From Gemmatimonadota bacterium (GTDB taxonomy: Bacteria > Gemmatimonadota > Gemmatimonadetes > Gemmatimonadales > GWC2-71-9), in contig JADJPD010000001.1 in assembly GCA_016713435.1 (NCBI GenBank), positions 620,001 to 684,000 on the forward strand: a stretch of DNA of 64,000 nt, read 5' to 3'. Below the pieces are notes generated by a model. That model searched no databases and was not told the origin of the DNA. It was given only the letters and a program-made list of their open reading frames with translations. Below, piece after piece: positions 26,527-35,321 of the stretch (position 1 is its first letter; every line of letters starts with the position of its first letter). Position numbers and translations under genes: made by a program.

Positions 26527-28053
26527 ATGAAGAAGACGCCGCTGGTCCTTGCCCTCGTCCTCGCCGCCGCCTGCAGCAAGCAGGAGGCCCCGCCCCCGCC
26601 GGCCTACCAGGCCCTGGCGGTGGAGCGGCGGGACATCATCGTGTCGGCCCGCGCCAACGGGTCCATCCAGCCGGACACCACGGTCGAGGTGAAGTCCAAG
26701 GCCTCGGGCGAGATCCTCGAGATGCAGGTGGAAACGGGGAGCCTGGTGCGCCGCGGGGACCTGCTCATCAAGGTGGACCCGCGCACCGCCCGGAACTCCT
26801 TTGCGCAGGCCGAGGCCGACCTCGAGGTGGCCAAGGCCCAGCTGACCAACTCCACCTCCCAGAAGCGGCGCTCGGACGAGCTGTTCGAGTCCAAGGCCCT
26901 CACCGAGACCGAGCACGAGGCGGCGATCCTCGACTATGCCAACGCCAAGGCCGCCGTGGTGCGCGCCGAGGTGGCGCTCGAGAACGCCCGGATCCGGCTC
27001 GAGGACACCGACGTCCGCTCGCCCATCACGGGCACGGTCATCGAGAAGAGCGTGGAGCGGGGCCAGGTCATCAGCTCGCCCACCAGCGACGTGGGCGGCG
27101 GCACCGTGCTGCTCCGCATGGCGGACCTGAACCTCGTGCAGGTGAAGACGCTCGTGGACGAGACCGACATCGGGAAGATCCAGCCCGGGCTCCGCGCCAC
27201 CGTGCGGGTGGACGCCTACCCCAACCGGCCGTTCGAGGGCACCGTGCTCAAGATCGAGCCGCTCGCCACGACGCAGCAGAACGTCACCATGTTCCCGGTG
27301 CTGATCCGCATCCAGAACCGTGAGGGTCTCCTCAAGCCCGGCATGAACGCCGAGGTGGAGATCCACGTGGGCCGGCGCGACGGCGTCCTCGCCGTGCCCA
27401 ACGCGGCGCTCCGCACCCAGCGCGACGTGGCGAGCGCCGCGGAGGTCCTCGGCGTGAGCATGCAGGACGTCACCCAGCAGCTGGCCCAGGGCGACGCGCA
27501 GCGGCAGGACACCAGCTCGAGCGCCGCCCGCGCCCCCGGGGCCCGGTCCGACAGCGCGGCGAAGCCCGCGGGCAACACCATGTCGCTCCCCAACGGCAGC
27601 ACCATCACCCTGCCGGCCGGCGTCACCGAGGCCCAGGTCCGCGCCGCCTTCCGGAAGCGGATGAACGGCGAGCAGCTCACCGCCGCCGAGCAGGCCATGA
27701 TGCAGGAGGTGCGGAAGGCCATGGGCCGCGCCGGCGGCGGCGGGCGCACCAGCCAGCCCGACACCCGGTTTGGCGGCAGCTACATCGTCTTCGTGCAGCG
27801 CGGCGGGCAGCCGGTGGCGGTCAACATCAAGACCGGCCTGACCGACCTCGACTACGCCGAGGTGGTGAGCGGCCTCAGCGAGCAGGACAGCGTCCTGGTG
27901 CTCCCGAGCGCCAGCCTCGTCTCCTCGCAGAAGGAGTTCACCGACCGCATGAACCGCATGACCGGCGGCGGCGGCATCCCGGGCATGCGCCAGCAGGGCA
28001 CCCAGTCCGGCCAGACCGGCGGCACCGCCCCGGCCGGCGGCGCGAGGCCATAG
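26527..28053 (+). CDS. MacA-type periplasmic adaptor lipoprotein
   Basis: This 508-residue membrane-fusion protein has a lipobox LAAAC (Cys16). Its domains are a barrel-sandwich hybrid (VEVKSKASGEILEMQVETGSL), a helical hairpin (ARNSFAQAEADLEVAKAQLTN..), the returning lipoyl half (VRSPITGTVIEKSV) and a beta-barrel (GLRATVRVDAYPNRPFEGTV). Between about residues 300 and 415 there is a long Gln/Ala/Ser-rich insertion (QRQDTSSSAARAPG.., GVTEAQVRAAFRKRMNGEQLTAAEQ) absent from standard MacA. It ends in a Gly/Gln-rich tail. It bridges the MacB permease and TolC. Confidence 0.9.
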   Translation: MKKTPLVLALVLAAACSKQEAPPPPAYQALAVERRDIIVSARANGSIQPDTTVEVKSKASGEILEMQVETGSLVRRGDLLIKVDPRTARNSFAQAEADLEVAKAQLTNSTSQKRRSDELFESKALTETEHEAAILDYANAKAAVVRAEVALENARIRLEDTDVRSPITGTVIEKSVERGQVISSPTSDVGGGTVLLRMADLNLVQVKTLVDETDIGKIQPGLRATVRVDAYPNRPFEGTVLKIEPLATTQQNVTMFPVLIRIQNREGLLKPGMNAEVEIHVGRRDGVLAVPNAALRTQRDVASAAEVLGVSMQDVTQQLAQGDAQRQDTSSSAARAPGARSDSAAKPAGNTMSLPNGSTITLPAGVTEAQVRAAFRKRMNGEQLTAAEQAMMQEVRKAMGRAGGGGRTSQPDTRFGGSYIVFVQRGGQPVAVNIKTGLTDLDYAEVVSGLSEQDSVLVLPSASLVSSQKEFTDRMNRMTGGGGIPGMRQQGTQSGQTGGTAPAGGARP

Positions 28054-28055
28054 CC

Positions 28056-29270
28056 ATGCTGTTCTTCGAGACCATCCGCGTGGCCCTGAGTTCCATCAAG
28101 GCCAATGCGCTCCGCTCGGTGCTCACCGCGCTCGGCATCATCATCGGCGTCGCCGCGGTGATCACCATGGTGGCGCTCGGCGCCGGCGCCCAGCGCGCCG
28201 TGGAGCAGCAGATCGAGGCCATGGGCGCCAACGTGCTGCAGGTGTTCCCGAGCTTCAACCGGACCGGCGGCGTGGCCAACGCCAACCGGCTCGGCATCAC
28301 CACCGACGACTACATCGCCCTCCGGGACGATGCCACGCTCCTCAAGGCCGTCACCCCGGAGCTCTCGGGCAACCAGCAGGTCAAGTACATCGGCACCAAC
28401 ATCAACACCTCGATCACCGGCGTCACGTCCAATTTCCTCGACGTGAAGCGCTACAAGCTCGCCTATGGCCGCAGCTTCACCCAGGGCGAGGACGAGGGCC
28501 GCGAGCGCTACGCGGTGGTGGCGGCCGAGATCCCGCGGCTGCTCAACGCCAATCCCCGCGCCCTCATCGGGCAGACCATCGCCATCCGGGGGATCAGCTT
28601 CGAGGTGATCGGCGTGCTCGCGCCCAAGGGCGCGGCGCAGTCGTGGCAGAACCCCGACGAGATCATCTTCATCCCGCTCAACACCGCCCAGTACCGCGTG
28701 TTCGGCACCGACCGCCTGCGCTCCATCGCGGTGGAGGGACGGGACGGCGTGCCCATCAGCCAGGTGCAGGTGGACATCGAGCGGATCATGCGGCGCGAGC
28801 ACAAGATCCGCCCGGGCGGCGACAACGACTTCATGATCCGCGGCTCGCAGGAGATCCTGGCCACCCAGCAGGCCACCACCCAGATCTTCACCAGCCTGCT
28901 CGCCAGCATCGCGGCGGTGTCGCTGGTGGTGGGCGGCATCGGCATCATGAACATCATGCTGGTCACGGTCACCGAGCGCACCCGCGAGATCGGCGTCCGC
29001 AAGGCGCTCGGCGCCACCAAGATCAACATCATGCTGCAGTTCCTGGTGGAGGCGCTGGTGCTCTCCATCGCCGGCGGTGCCATCGGCATCGCGCTCGGCT
29101 GGTGGGTGACCAACTACCTGGCCACGGCCAACGGCTGGAACACGCTGATCAGCCCGCAGAGCGTCGGGGTGGCCTTCTGCACCAGCGCGCTCATCGGCAT
29201 CGTGTTCGGCTTGTGGCCGGCGCGCCGCGCGGCGAGCCTCGACCCGATCATCGCGCTGCGGTACGAATAA
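28056..29270 (+). CDS. MacB-type ABC transporter permease
   Basis: This 404-residue membrane protein has TM1 at about residues 20-42 (SVLTALGIIIGVAAVITMVALG). A large periplasmic MacB_PCD domain follows (MGANVLQVFPSFN..). Three C-terminal helices with the FtsX motif (TERTREIGVRKALGATKINIMLQFL..) end the chain. It begins two bases after the MacA stop. Together with the separate ATPase it forms a mechanotransmission exporter that drives substrates from the periplasm through TolC. It is the last gene of the ECF-headed operon; a REP palindrome follows 47 bases downstream. Confidence 0.92.
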   Translation: MLFFETIRVALSSIKANALRSVLTALGIIIGVAAVITMVALGAGAQRAVEQQIEAMGANVLQVFPSFNRTGGVANANRLGITTDDYIALRDDATLLKAVTPELSGNQQVKYIGTNINTSITGVTSNFLDVKRYKLAYGRSFTQGEDEGRERYAVVAAEIPRLLNANPRALIGQTIAIRGISFEVIGVLAPKGAAQSWQNPDEIIFIPLNTAQYRVFGTDRLRSIAVEGRDGVPISQVQVDIERIMRREHKIRPGGDNDFMIRGSQEILATQQATTQIFTSLLASIAAVSLVVGGIGIMNIMLVTVTERTREIGVRKALGATKINIMLQFLVEALVLSIAGGAIGIALGWWVTNYLATANGWNTLISPQSVGVAFCTSALIGIVFGLWPARRAASLDPIIALRYE

Positions 29271-29317
29271 CGGGTTCAATGAACGCGGCCGGGCTCGTCC
29301 CGGCCGCCCTCCGCATC

Positions 29318-29341
29318 GTAGGGGCCGGCCCTGCCCGGCCC
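29318..29341 (+). repeat. REP-like palindrome (GTAG head, plus orientation)
   Basis: GTAG is followed by the hairpin GGGCCGG-CCCTGC-CCGGCCC, and CTTT comes directly after, so it may also terminate the efflux operon. With the inverted copy at 29410-29433 it forms a two-REP (BIME-like) unit. Confidence 0.7.
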
Positions 29342-29409
29342 CTTTGCTCAGCCCCCATACCTTCCCGCGGCACGCGCCGCGATATTGGTGGCTCGCCACC
29401 ACACCAATA

Positions 29410-29433
29410 GGGCCGGCCACGGCCGGCCCCCAC
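29410..29433 (-). repeat. REP-like palindrome (minus orientation, head degenerate)
   Basis: The stem is GGGCCGGCC-AC-GGCCGGCCC. The head on the minus strand reads GTGG instead of GTAG. It lies 12 bases before the DUF5916 start codon, so it will fold in the 5' untranslated region of that gene if transcribed from upstream. Confidence 0.65.
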
Positions 29434-29445
29434 GGACCAGAACCG

Positions 29446-31710
29446 ATGATCGCCATCCTCGCGCTGGCCCTCCAGCAGGCGCCCGCCCAGGCCCCGCCCC
29501 CGTCCGTCCCCCTCCCCCGCATCGAGGCCGCCGTCGTCATCGACGGGGTGCTCGACGAGCCCGTCTGGCAGCAGGCGGCCCGGCTCGAGGGCTTCCACCA
29601 GTACCAGCCGGTGGACAGCCGCCCCGCGGAAGAGGAGACGGTGGTGCTGGCCTGGTACGCGCCGGATGCCATCCACTTCGGCATCCTGGCGAGGGACCGG
29701 CAGCCCGGCAGCGTCCGCGCCACCGTCGCCGACCGCGACAACCTCGACGCGGACGATCGCGTCACGATCTACCTCGACACCTTCAACGACCGCCGCCGCG
29801 CCTTCTTCTTCACCGTCAACCCGCTCGGCGTGCAGGAGGACGGGGTCCGGAGCGAGGGCGGCTTCACGGCGGGGAGCCTGCAGGGCGGCACCACCGACAA
29901 GAACCCCGACTTCATCTGGCAGTCACGCGGGCAGCGCACCAGCGAGGGGTACGTGGTGGAGGTGCGCATTCCCTTCAAGAGCCTGCGCTACCCGGGCGGC
30001 GCGAGCCTCATGAACTGGGGCCTCAACATCCAGCGCCGGGTCCAGCGCACCGGCTACGACGACACCTGGACCGACACCCGTCGCGCCAACGCCAGCTACC
30101 TGCTGCAGGCCGGTGAGCTCACGGGACTCCACGACCTCCACCGCGGCATCCTCACCGAGGTGCAGCCCTTCGTCACCGCGCAGGCCAACGGCACCCGTGG
30201 CGCCACCGGCTTCGACCGCGAGGACCTCGACCCGAGCGCCGGCGTGAACCTGCGCCTGGGCCTCACCAGCAACCTGACCATCGACGCCACCTACAACCCC
30301 GACTTCAGCCAGGTGGAGTCCGACGCCAGCCAGGTGACGGCCAACGAGCGCTTCGCGCTCTTCTTCCCCGAGCGGCGGCCGTTCTTCCTCGAGGGCATCG
30401 AGCTCTTTGCCACGCCCAACCAGCTGGTGTATACCCGGCAGGTGAGCAACCCGATCGTGGGCGGCAAGGTCACGAGCAAGTTCGGGCGGCACAACCTGGC
30501 GCACCTCATCGCCATCGACGAGGTGCCGGGGCAGGACAACGCGCTCTTCACCGTCACCCGCGTGCGGCGCGACATCGGGCGCAACTCGACGGGCGGCGTG
30601 ACGCTCACCACCCGCGACCAGGACGGCACCTTCAGCCGCCTCGCCGCCGGCGACGTGCGCTATGTGTTCGGGAAGCTCTACTACGTGGCGGGCCAGGCGG
30701 GCCGCAGCTGGACCCGCGACGTGGACGGCGGGCGCACCATCGACGCCGGGATCTACGAGGCGGAGTTCGACCGCACCGGCCGCGGCTGGGGCTTCAACTA
30801 CAAGCTGACGAGCATCGGCGAGGACTTCCGCGCCCGCGCCGGCTTCGTGCCGCGCACCGGCATCACCACGCTCCGGGCGTTCAACCGGCTGTCCTTCTAC
30901 GGCAAGCGCGGGGCCTTCGTCGAGCAGCTCTCGGTGTTCGGCGGCCCCACCCGGCTCTGGAGCACCGCCGACTTCCCCTCCTCCCCCCTCGAGGGCGACG
31001 AGAGCACCGACCTCAACTTCAGCCTGCGCGGCGGCTGGCGGAGCACCTTCCACGCCGAGCACAACTTCGTGGACTTCCGGAACGCCGACTACGCCGGCTA
31101 CGAGGTGGACCACGGCGCCGGCCTCGTGGCGTACCGCCCGCTCGACGGGGTCAGCGACGGCTTCGAGTTCTCCGCCAGCGTCACCACCCCGACCTGGCGG
31201 AAGCTCAACGCCAGCACCCGGGTGAGCCGCGCCCGCGGGGCCATCTTCGCCGAGGGCGCCGATGGCTACGAGACCCGCGTCACCGGGAGCCTCTCGCTCC
31301 GGCCCACCGGGTCCATCCGCCTCACGGCGTCCGAGACCTGGTCCCGCATCACCCGCGACCGCAACGGCTCCGTCTTCGCGCGCACCAGCATCCCCCGCCT
31401 CAAGGCGGAGTACCAGCCCAACCGCAGCCTGTTCTTCCGGGTGGTGGGGGAATACGTCGCCGACCGGCGCGCCCCGCTCGAGGACGTCCGCACCGGCGAC
31501 GTGCTGGTGGTCAACGGCACCCCCTCGAGCCAGTCCGAGTCCAACCGGATGCGGGTGGACGCGCTCGCCGCGTTCGAGCCCTCGCCCGGCACGGTGGCGT
31601 TCTTCGGCTACGGGGCGTCGCTCAGCGACGAGCGGGCCTTCCGGTTCCGCCGCGTGCAGCGGACCAGCGACGGCTTCTTCGTGAAGCTGGCCTACCAGCT
31701 GCGCTGGTAG
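29446..31710 (+). CDS. DUF5916 outer-membrane protein with CBM9-like domain
   Basis: This 754-residue protein starts with a short hydrophobic leader (MIAILALALQQAPAQ). A family 9 carbohydrate-binding-like domain spans about residues 25-215 (IDGVLDEPVWQQAARLEGFHQYQP.., DDRVTIYLDTFNDRRRAFFFTVNPLGVQ, WGLNIQRRV). A long DUF5916 beta-barrel region follows (IDATYNPDFSQVESDASQVTANERFALFFPERRPFFLEG), ending in FFVKLAYQLRW. DUF5916 proteins are common in Bacteroidota and Gemmatimonadota; their function is not established, though surface glycan or peptide handling has been suggested. Confidence 0.85.
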   Translation: MIAILALALQQAPAQAPPPSVPLPRIEAAVVIDGVLDEPVWQQAARLEGFHQYQPVDSRPAEEETVVLAWYAPDAIHFGILARDRQPGSVRATVADRDNLDADDRVTIYLDTFNDRRRAFFFTVNPLGVQEDGVRSEGGFTAGSLQGGTTDKNPDFIWQSRGQRTSEGYVVEVRIPFKSLRYPGGASLMNWGLNIQRRVQRTGYDDTWTDTRRANASYLLQAGELTGLHDLHRGILTEVQPFVTAQANGTRGATGFDREDLDPSAGVNLRLGLTSNLTIDATYNPDFSQVESDASQVTANERFALFFPERRPFFLEGIELFATPNQLVYTRQVSNPIVGGKVTSKFGRHNLAHLIAIDEVPGQDNALFTVTRVRRDIGRNSTGGVTLTTRDQDGTFSRLAAGDVRYVFGKLYYVAGQAGRSWTRDVDGGRTIDAGIYEAEFDRTGRGWGFNYKLTSIGEDFRARAGFVPRTGITTLRAFNRLSFYGKRGAFVEQLSVFGGPTRLWSTADFPSSPLEGDESTDLNFSLRGGWRSTFHAEHNFVDFRNADYAGYEVDHGAGLVAYRPLDGVSDGFEFSASVTTPTWRKLNASTRVSRARGAIFAEGADGYETRVTGSLSLRPTGSIRLTASETWSRITRDRNGSVFARTSIPRLKAEYQPNRSLFFRVVGEYVADRRAPLEDVRTGDVLVVNGTPSSQSESNRMRVDALAAFEPSPGTVAFFGYGASLSDERAFRFRRVQRTSDGFFVKLAYQLRW

Positions 31711-31716
31711 GCCGGG

Positions 31717-31953
31717 TCAGGCCTCGTCCACCTGCACCACGGCGGTGCCGTCCTGCCGGTACCGGACGGTGACCACCCAGGGCTGGCAGCACACCTGGCA
31801 GTCCTCCACGTACTCCTGCGCCTCCCCGCTCCCCGGGTCCAGCGCGATGAGGCAGACCTCGCCGCAGTAGGGACAGGTCACCTCCGCATCCAGCTCCACG
31901 ACGCCGTCCCCGAGCGGGAACTCGTCGTCGAGCGGGTCGTGCTGGTCGATCAT
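31717..31953 (-). CDS. CPXCG-motif cysteine-rich protein
   Basis: This 78-residue protein has the CPXCG-family signature VTCPYCGE near residue 26 and a second cysteine cluster YVEDCQVCCQPW. The four cysteines should bind zinc as a small ribbon. It is cytosolic, with an acidic N-terminus. It lies 31 bases downstream of tspO on the same strand and is probably co-transcribed. The function is unknown; the call rests on motif and length. Confidence 0.88.
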   Translation of the reverse strand: MIDQHDPLDDEFPLGDGVVELDAEVTCPYCGEVCLIALDPGSGEAQEYVEDCQVCCQPWVVTVRYRQDGTAVVQVDEA

Positions 31954-31984
31954 CGGTCCCTCCCTCCCGGCCCGGCTCCCGGGC

Positions 31985-32443
31985 TCAGCGGTTGAGGCGC
32001 CAGAGCACGAACGTCAGGAAACCCGCGAACCCCACCCACGCGAGGTAGGGGACGAAGAGCCACCCGGCGAGCGGACGCACCTGGTGGAAGGCCAGCGTGG
32101 TGGCCAGGATCGCGCCCCAGAAGGGGACCACCTCCAGGAACGCCAGGTCGATCCGGTGCATCCCGAAGAAGATCCACGACCAGGCCACGTTGAGCACCAG
32201 CTGCAGCCCGAACAGCAGGAGGGCCGTCTTCACGTCCGTCGTGGCCCGTTCTTCCCACACCAGCCAGGCCGCCACCCCCATCATGGTGAACAGCAGCGTC
32301 CAGACCGGCGCGAAGACCCAGTTGGGCGGGTTCCAGGACGGCTTCCGGATCTGGGTGTACCACTTGTCCGGGGCGGCCAGCCCGCCGATGGCGGCGGCGG
32401 CATAGCAGAGGACGATCCAGCCGGCGAGCGCGAGGTAACGCAT
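31985..32443 (-). CDS. tspO: TspO/MBR family tryptophan-rich sensory protein
   Basis: This 152-residue inner-membrane protein has five hydrophobic helices and about a dozen Trp residues. Family hallmarks are WYTQIRKPSWNPPNWVFAPVW, NVAWSWIFFG and a final PYLAWVGFAGFLTFVLWRLN. TspO proteins bind porphyrins and other hydrophobic ligands and act in stress or tetrapyrrole control. It is followed by the CPXCG gene and is divergent from fabH across about 137 bases. Confidence 0.93.
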   Translation of the reverse strand: MRYLALAGWIVLCYAAAAIGGLAAPDKWYTQIRKPSWNPPNWVFAPVWTLLFTMMGVAAWLVWEERATTDVKTALLLFGLQLVLNVAWSWIFFGMHRIDLAFLEVVPFWGAILATTLAFHQVRPLAGWLFVPYLAWVGFAGFLTFVLWRLNR

Positions 32444-32580
32444 GGGGGGGCCACTCCAAGGGGGAGAACAGGGACCGGCACAACGATAGCGCAGGACGGG
32501 CGCCCGCGCCTCCTTGCCGGGCGCCCCCGCGCCGACGACCTTTCCGGGGCCAGTCCGGCCTACTCCCAGGGAGAATCGAG

Positions 32581-33576
32581 ATGACCCGCAGTCGCATCAC
32601 CGGGACGGGGATGGCCGTCCCGGCCCGTGTCGTCACCAATGACGACCTGGCCCAGATGATGGACACGTCCGACGAGTGGATCCGCCAGCGCACCGGCATC
32701 GGCGAGCGCCACTGGATCACCGAGGGCGAGACCGGGAGCGGCCTCGCGGAGAAGGCCGCCCGTCAGGCACTGGCGGCGGCCGAGCTCCTGCCGGCCAATC
32801 TCGACGCCATCGTCTGCGCCACCTCCTCGCCGGACCACTTCATCCCGGGCAACGGCGTCTTCATCGGCCGCCAGCTCGGTATCCCCGGCGTCCCCGCCCT
32901 CGACGTGCGCCAGGCCTGCAGCGGCTTCATCTACGGCCTCGCCGTGGCCGACGCCTGGATCCGCACCGGCCTCTACCGCCGCATCCTGGTGGTGGGCACG
33001 GAACTCCAGTCCACGGGCATGGACATCAGCACCGAGGGACGGCACGTGGCCGTGATCTTCGCCGACGGGGCCGGCGCCGTGATCCTCGAGGCCACCGAGG
33101 ACGAGGACCGCGGGTTCGAGGCCTTCGACCTCCACTCCGACGGCACCTACGCCGAGATGCTCTGGGTGGACGCACCCGGCTCGCGCTACAAGGGGCGCAT
33201 CACCCCCGAGATGCTGGAGGCCGGCCGTCACTTCCTGGTGATGGACGGCAAGGAGGTCTTCCGCCACGCCGTCACCCGCATGCCCGAGTCGGTCATGACC
33301 GTCCTCGGCAAGATCGGCAAGACCCCCGCCGACATCACCCTGCTCCTGCCGCACCAGGCCAACCTCCGCATCAGCGAGATGGTGCAGAAGGGCCTGCGGC
33401 TCCGGGACGACCAGGTCTACAACAACATCCAGCGCTACGGCAACACCACCGCCGCCACCATCCCCATCCTGCTGCACGAGTGCGTGGAGGCCGGCCGGTT
33501 CAAGCGCGGCGACCTCGTGGTGATGACCGCGTTCGGTTCGGGATTCAGCTGGGGGAGTGCCGCGCTGCGCTGGTAG
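32581..33576 (+). CDS. fabH: 3-oxoacyl-ACP synthase III (KAS III)
   Basis: This 331-residue condensing enzyme has the catalytic Cys in DVRQACSGFIYGL, the His in LLPHQANLRI and the Asn in RYGNTTAATIP, i.e. the Cys-His-Asn triad of FabH. It would start fatty-acid synthesis by joining acetyl-CoA (or branched acyl-CoA) to malonyl-ACP. The fold start (ITGTGMAVPARVVTNDDL..TSDEWIRQRTGI) is complete. No other fab genes are adjacent. The stop codon TAG (33574-33576) is the last three bases of a GTAG that begins a REP palindrome. Confidence 0.93.
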   Translation: MTRSRITGTGMAVPARVVTNDDLAQMMDTSDEWIRQRTGIGERHWITEGETGSGLAEKAARQALAAAELLPANLDAIVCATSSPDHFIPGNGVFIGRQLGIPGVPALDVRQACSGFIYGLAVADAWIRTGLYRRILVVGTELQSTGMDISTEGRHVAVIFADGAGAVILEATEDEDRGFEAFDLHSDGTYAEMLWVDAPGSRYKGRITPEMLEAGRHFLVMDGKEVFRHAVTRMPESVMTVLGKIGKTPADITLLLPHQANLRISEMVQKGLRLRDDQVYNNIQRYGNTTAATIPILLHECVEAGRFKRGDLVVMTAFGSGFSWGSAALRW

Positions 33577-33596
33577 GGGCCGGATCCATCCGGCCC
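33573..33596 (+). repeat. REP-like palindrome overlapping the fabH stop codon
   Basis: GTAG is followed by the hairpin GGGCCGGAT-CC-ATCCGGCCC. The TAG is fabH's stop codon. The stem sequence differs from the GACCGTGG-type copies, but the head and GGGCC foot are the same. Confidence 0.65.
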
Positions 33597-33788
33597 TCCG
33601 CCGTCCCACGGCGAGCCAGTGCAGTTCAGTGCGGCCGTCGACCGTCGGCCGTCCCGCCGCGAAGCGGCGGGATGGTGCCGGGGCCCCGACCGGCGCGTGA
33701 GGCACGCGCTGGCCACTGGCTGGGGGGACGTCCCCGGACACCGGGGTCCCTGAGGCGCGGTCCCTTGGGCCGCGTTGGTGATGCAGTG
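33597..33788. other. Intergenic stretch without a gene
   Basis: These 190 bases hold several short palindromes (for instance CCCGCCGCGAAGCGGCGGG around 33655-33673) and no credible ORF or promoter. Confidence 0.4.
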
Positions 33789-33817
33789 GGGGCGCGGCCC
33801 GGAGGCCGCGCCCCTTT
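33789..33817. terminator. Intrinsic terminator between convergent genes
   Basis: An 11-bp perfect stem (GGGGCGCGGCC and complement) with a CGGA loop and TTTAT on the plus side lies between fabH and the convergent Spy-like gene ending at 33822. Confidence 0.75.
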
Positions 33818-33821
33818 ATCA

Positions 33822-34487
33822 CTATCGGCGGGGAAGGCCGCGACCCGAGCCCTGCCGCCCCGGCCCCTGGTGCGGCCGCTGCCCACCCGGGCCACCCCGC
33901 CCCGGCGCGCCGTGCAGCTGCCGCATCGCCTCGAAGGCCTCCTGCCGCCGCACCTCGCGGTACGTCTGGTACCGCTGCCACTGCTCCGGCGTCACCGCCG
34001 CCTTGAACTCCCGGTCGAAGAGCTCCTGCTTCTCCTCGAGGGCCAGGTGCAGCCGTCGCATGGTGACGGGGGGCGGGCCATCGCCCGGGCCGATCTCGCC
34101 CTTGGCCACCGCGGCCATCCGCTCGCCGCGGAAGGTGCGCAGGCTGTCGCGCTGGGCCTTGGTGGTGCTCATGAGGTTCGCGTACAGCGACGCGTACTTG
34201 CCCGCCGCATTCTCATTGAGCGTGAGCAGTGCCTTCATCTCGGCTGGGGCCGGCGGGCCCTCGAAGACCACCGGGTCGGGACCGCCACCGCCGCGGCGCC
34301 CCTCGGGGCCCGGCCCCCGGCGATCGCCAGGACCCGGGCGGTCATCCGAGGGGGCACCCAGGCCGGGACGCCCGCCCGGACCCGGGGAAGGAGCATTCTG
34401 GGCGGCCACGGCCGCCGCGGCAGTGAGCATGAGGCTGGCGGTGAGGAGCACCGTCGGCGCCAGGCGGGGAATGGGGAAGCGGGACAT
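33822..34487 (-). CDS. Spy/CpxP-like periplasmic protein (A)
   Basis: This 221-residue protein has a signal peptide (ending AAAAVAAQ) and a Gly/Pro-rich linker. The helical Spy-like domain has DPVVFEGPPAPAEMKALLTL, YASLYANLMSTTKAQRDSLR and VTPEQWQRYQTYREVRRQEAF, and a Gly/Gln-rich tail follows. Its neighbour at 34569 shares the DPV-x3-GPP-x-P-x2-M and LM-x2-T-x-A-x-RDS motifs, so they are tandem paralogues. Spy proteins are ATP-independent chaperones and stress sensors in the periplasm. ATG 34487 is chosen over the longer ORF because it directly precedes the signal peptide. Confidence 0.75.
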   Translation of the reverse strand: MSRFPIPRLAPTVLLTASLMLTAAAAVAAQNAPSPGPGGRPGLGAPSDDRPGPGDRRGPGPEGRRGGGGPDPVVFEGPPAPAEMKALLTLNENAAGKYASLYANLMSTTKAQRDSLRTFRGERMAAVAKGEIGPGDGPPPVTMRRLHLALEEKQELFDREFKAAVTPEQWQRYQTYREVRRQEAFEAMRQLHGAPGRGGPGGQRPHQGPGRQGSGRGLPRR

Positions 34488-34568
34488 CAGGGACCTCGTC
34501 AGGTGAAGGACACCTCCTCTACACCGCACTCGCCGCGAGCGTTGGCGGCGTGCAGCTGGCGCGATGTC

Positions 34569-35189
34569 CTAGCGGTCTTCCCGGCGTTCCCGCCGCGCCG
34601 CCGCCTCCTTCGCGAGGCGCCGCGCCTCCGCCCGCCGCGCCTCACGCCAGTCGCGATAGCGGTTCCACTGGTCCTTCGCGAGCAGGTCCTTGAGCGCCTC
34701 GTCGAAGTTCTGCTGCTGCAGCTCGAGGCGGTTCATCCGGTTCTGCGCGTCCTGCACCTCCGCAGGCATGCCGCCCGCTCCCGGGCCCATCCGCCGGTCC
34801 AGCCCACGATCGCGCGAGCGGTCCGGCGCACCGTCCGCCGGCGGGACTTCGTGCAGCGGGTCCCGCGGCCGGGGCTGGTGCGCCCGCACGCTGTCGCGGT
34901 CGGCCTGCGTCCGCTCCATCAGGTGGTCGTACAGCCTGACATAACGGGCCGCCATCGCCGAGTCGAGCCGCGCGATCACCACCATCGAATCCGGCACCGG
35001 CGGCCCGTCGAGGATCACGGGGTCCACGACCCGGCGCATCATCCCGGGAGGCGGACCACCCCGCCCACCGGGCCCGCCACCCGGCGGGCCACCCTGGGCA
35101 CCCAGCGCGGAAGCGCCGAGGCCCAGACCCAGGCCCAAGCCGAGGATCACCACCGGAATGGCGCGGAAACGCCTGCAACGTCGGGACAT
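34569..35189 (-). CDS. Spy/CpxP-like periplasmic protein (B)
   Basis: This 206-residue protein has a signal peptide (FRAIPVVILGLGLGLGLGAS, ending LGAQ) and a Gly/Pro-rich linker. A Spy-like helical region follows (DPVILDGPPVPDSMVVIARLD, YVRLYDHLMERTQADRDSVR, LELQQQNFDEALKDLLAKDQ). The C-terminal tail is strongly basic (Arg/Ala-rich). It is paralogous to protein A and probably co-transcribed with it, 81 bases upstream. It is divergent from an ECF sigma operon that itself ends with a Spy-like gene, so both may be targets of that sigma factor. Confidence 0.75.
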   Translation of the reverse strand: MSRRCRRFRAIPVVILGLGLGLGLGASALGAQGGPPGGGPGGRGGPPPGMMRRVVDPVILDGPPVPDSMVVIARLDSAMAARYVRLYDHLMERTQADRDSVRAHQPRPRDPLHEVPPADGAPDRSRDRGLDRRMGPGAGGMPAEVQDAQNRMNRLELQQQNFDEALKDLLAKDQWNRYRDWREARRAEARRLAKEAAARRERREDR

Positions 35190-35321
35190 GCGTGACCTTG
35201 GGATGAGGATGCCTTCGTTACGCGGCCGTGGGGACTCGCGTTGGCGGGTATTCGGCGCCAACGTTCCGGCACGCGACGGCGTAACGGGGGTGTTCGCGAC
35301 GGCCCCCGCACCATCGGATTC

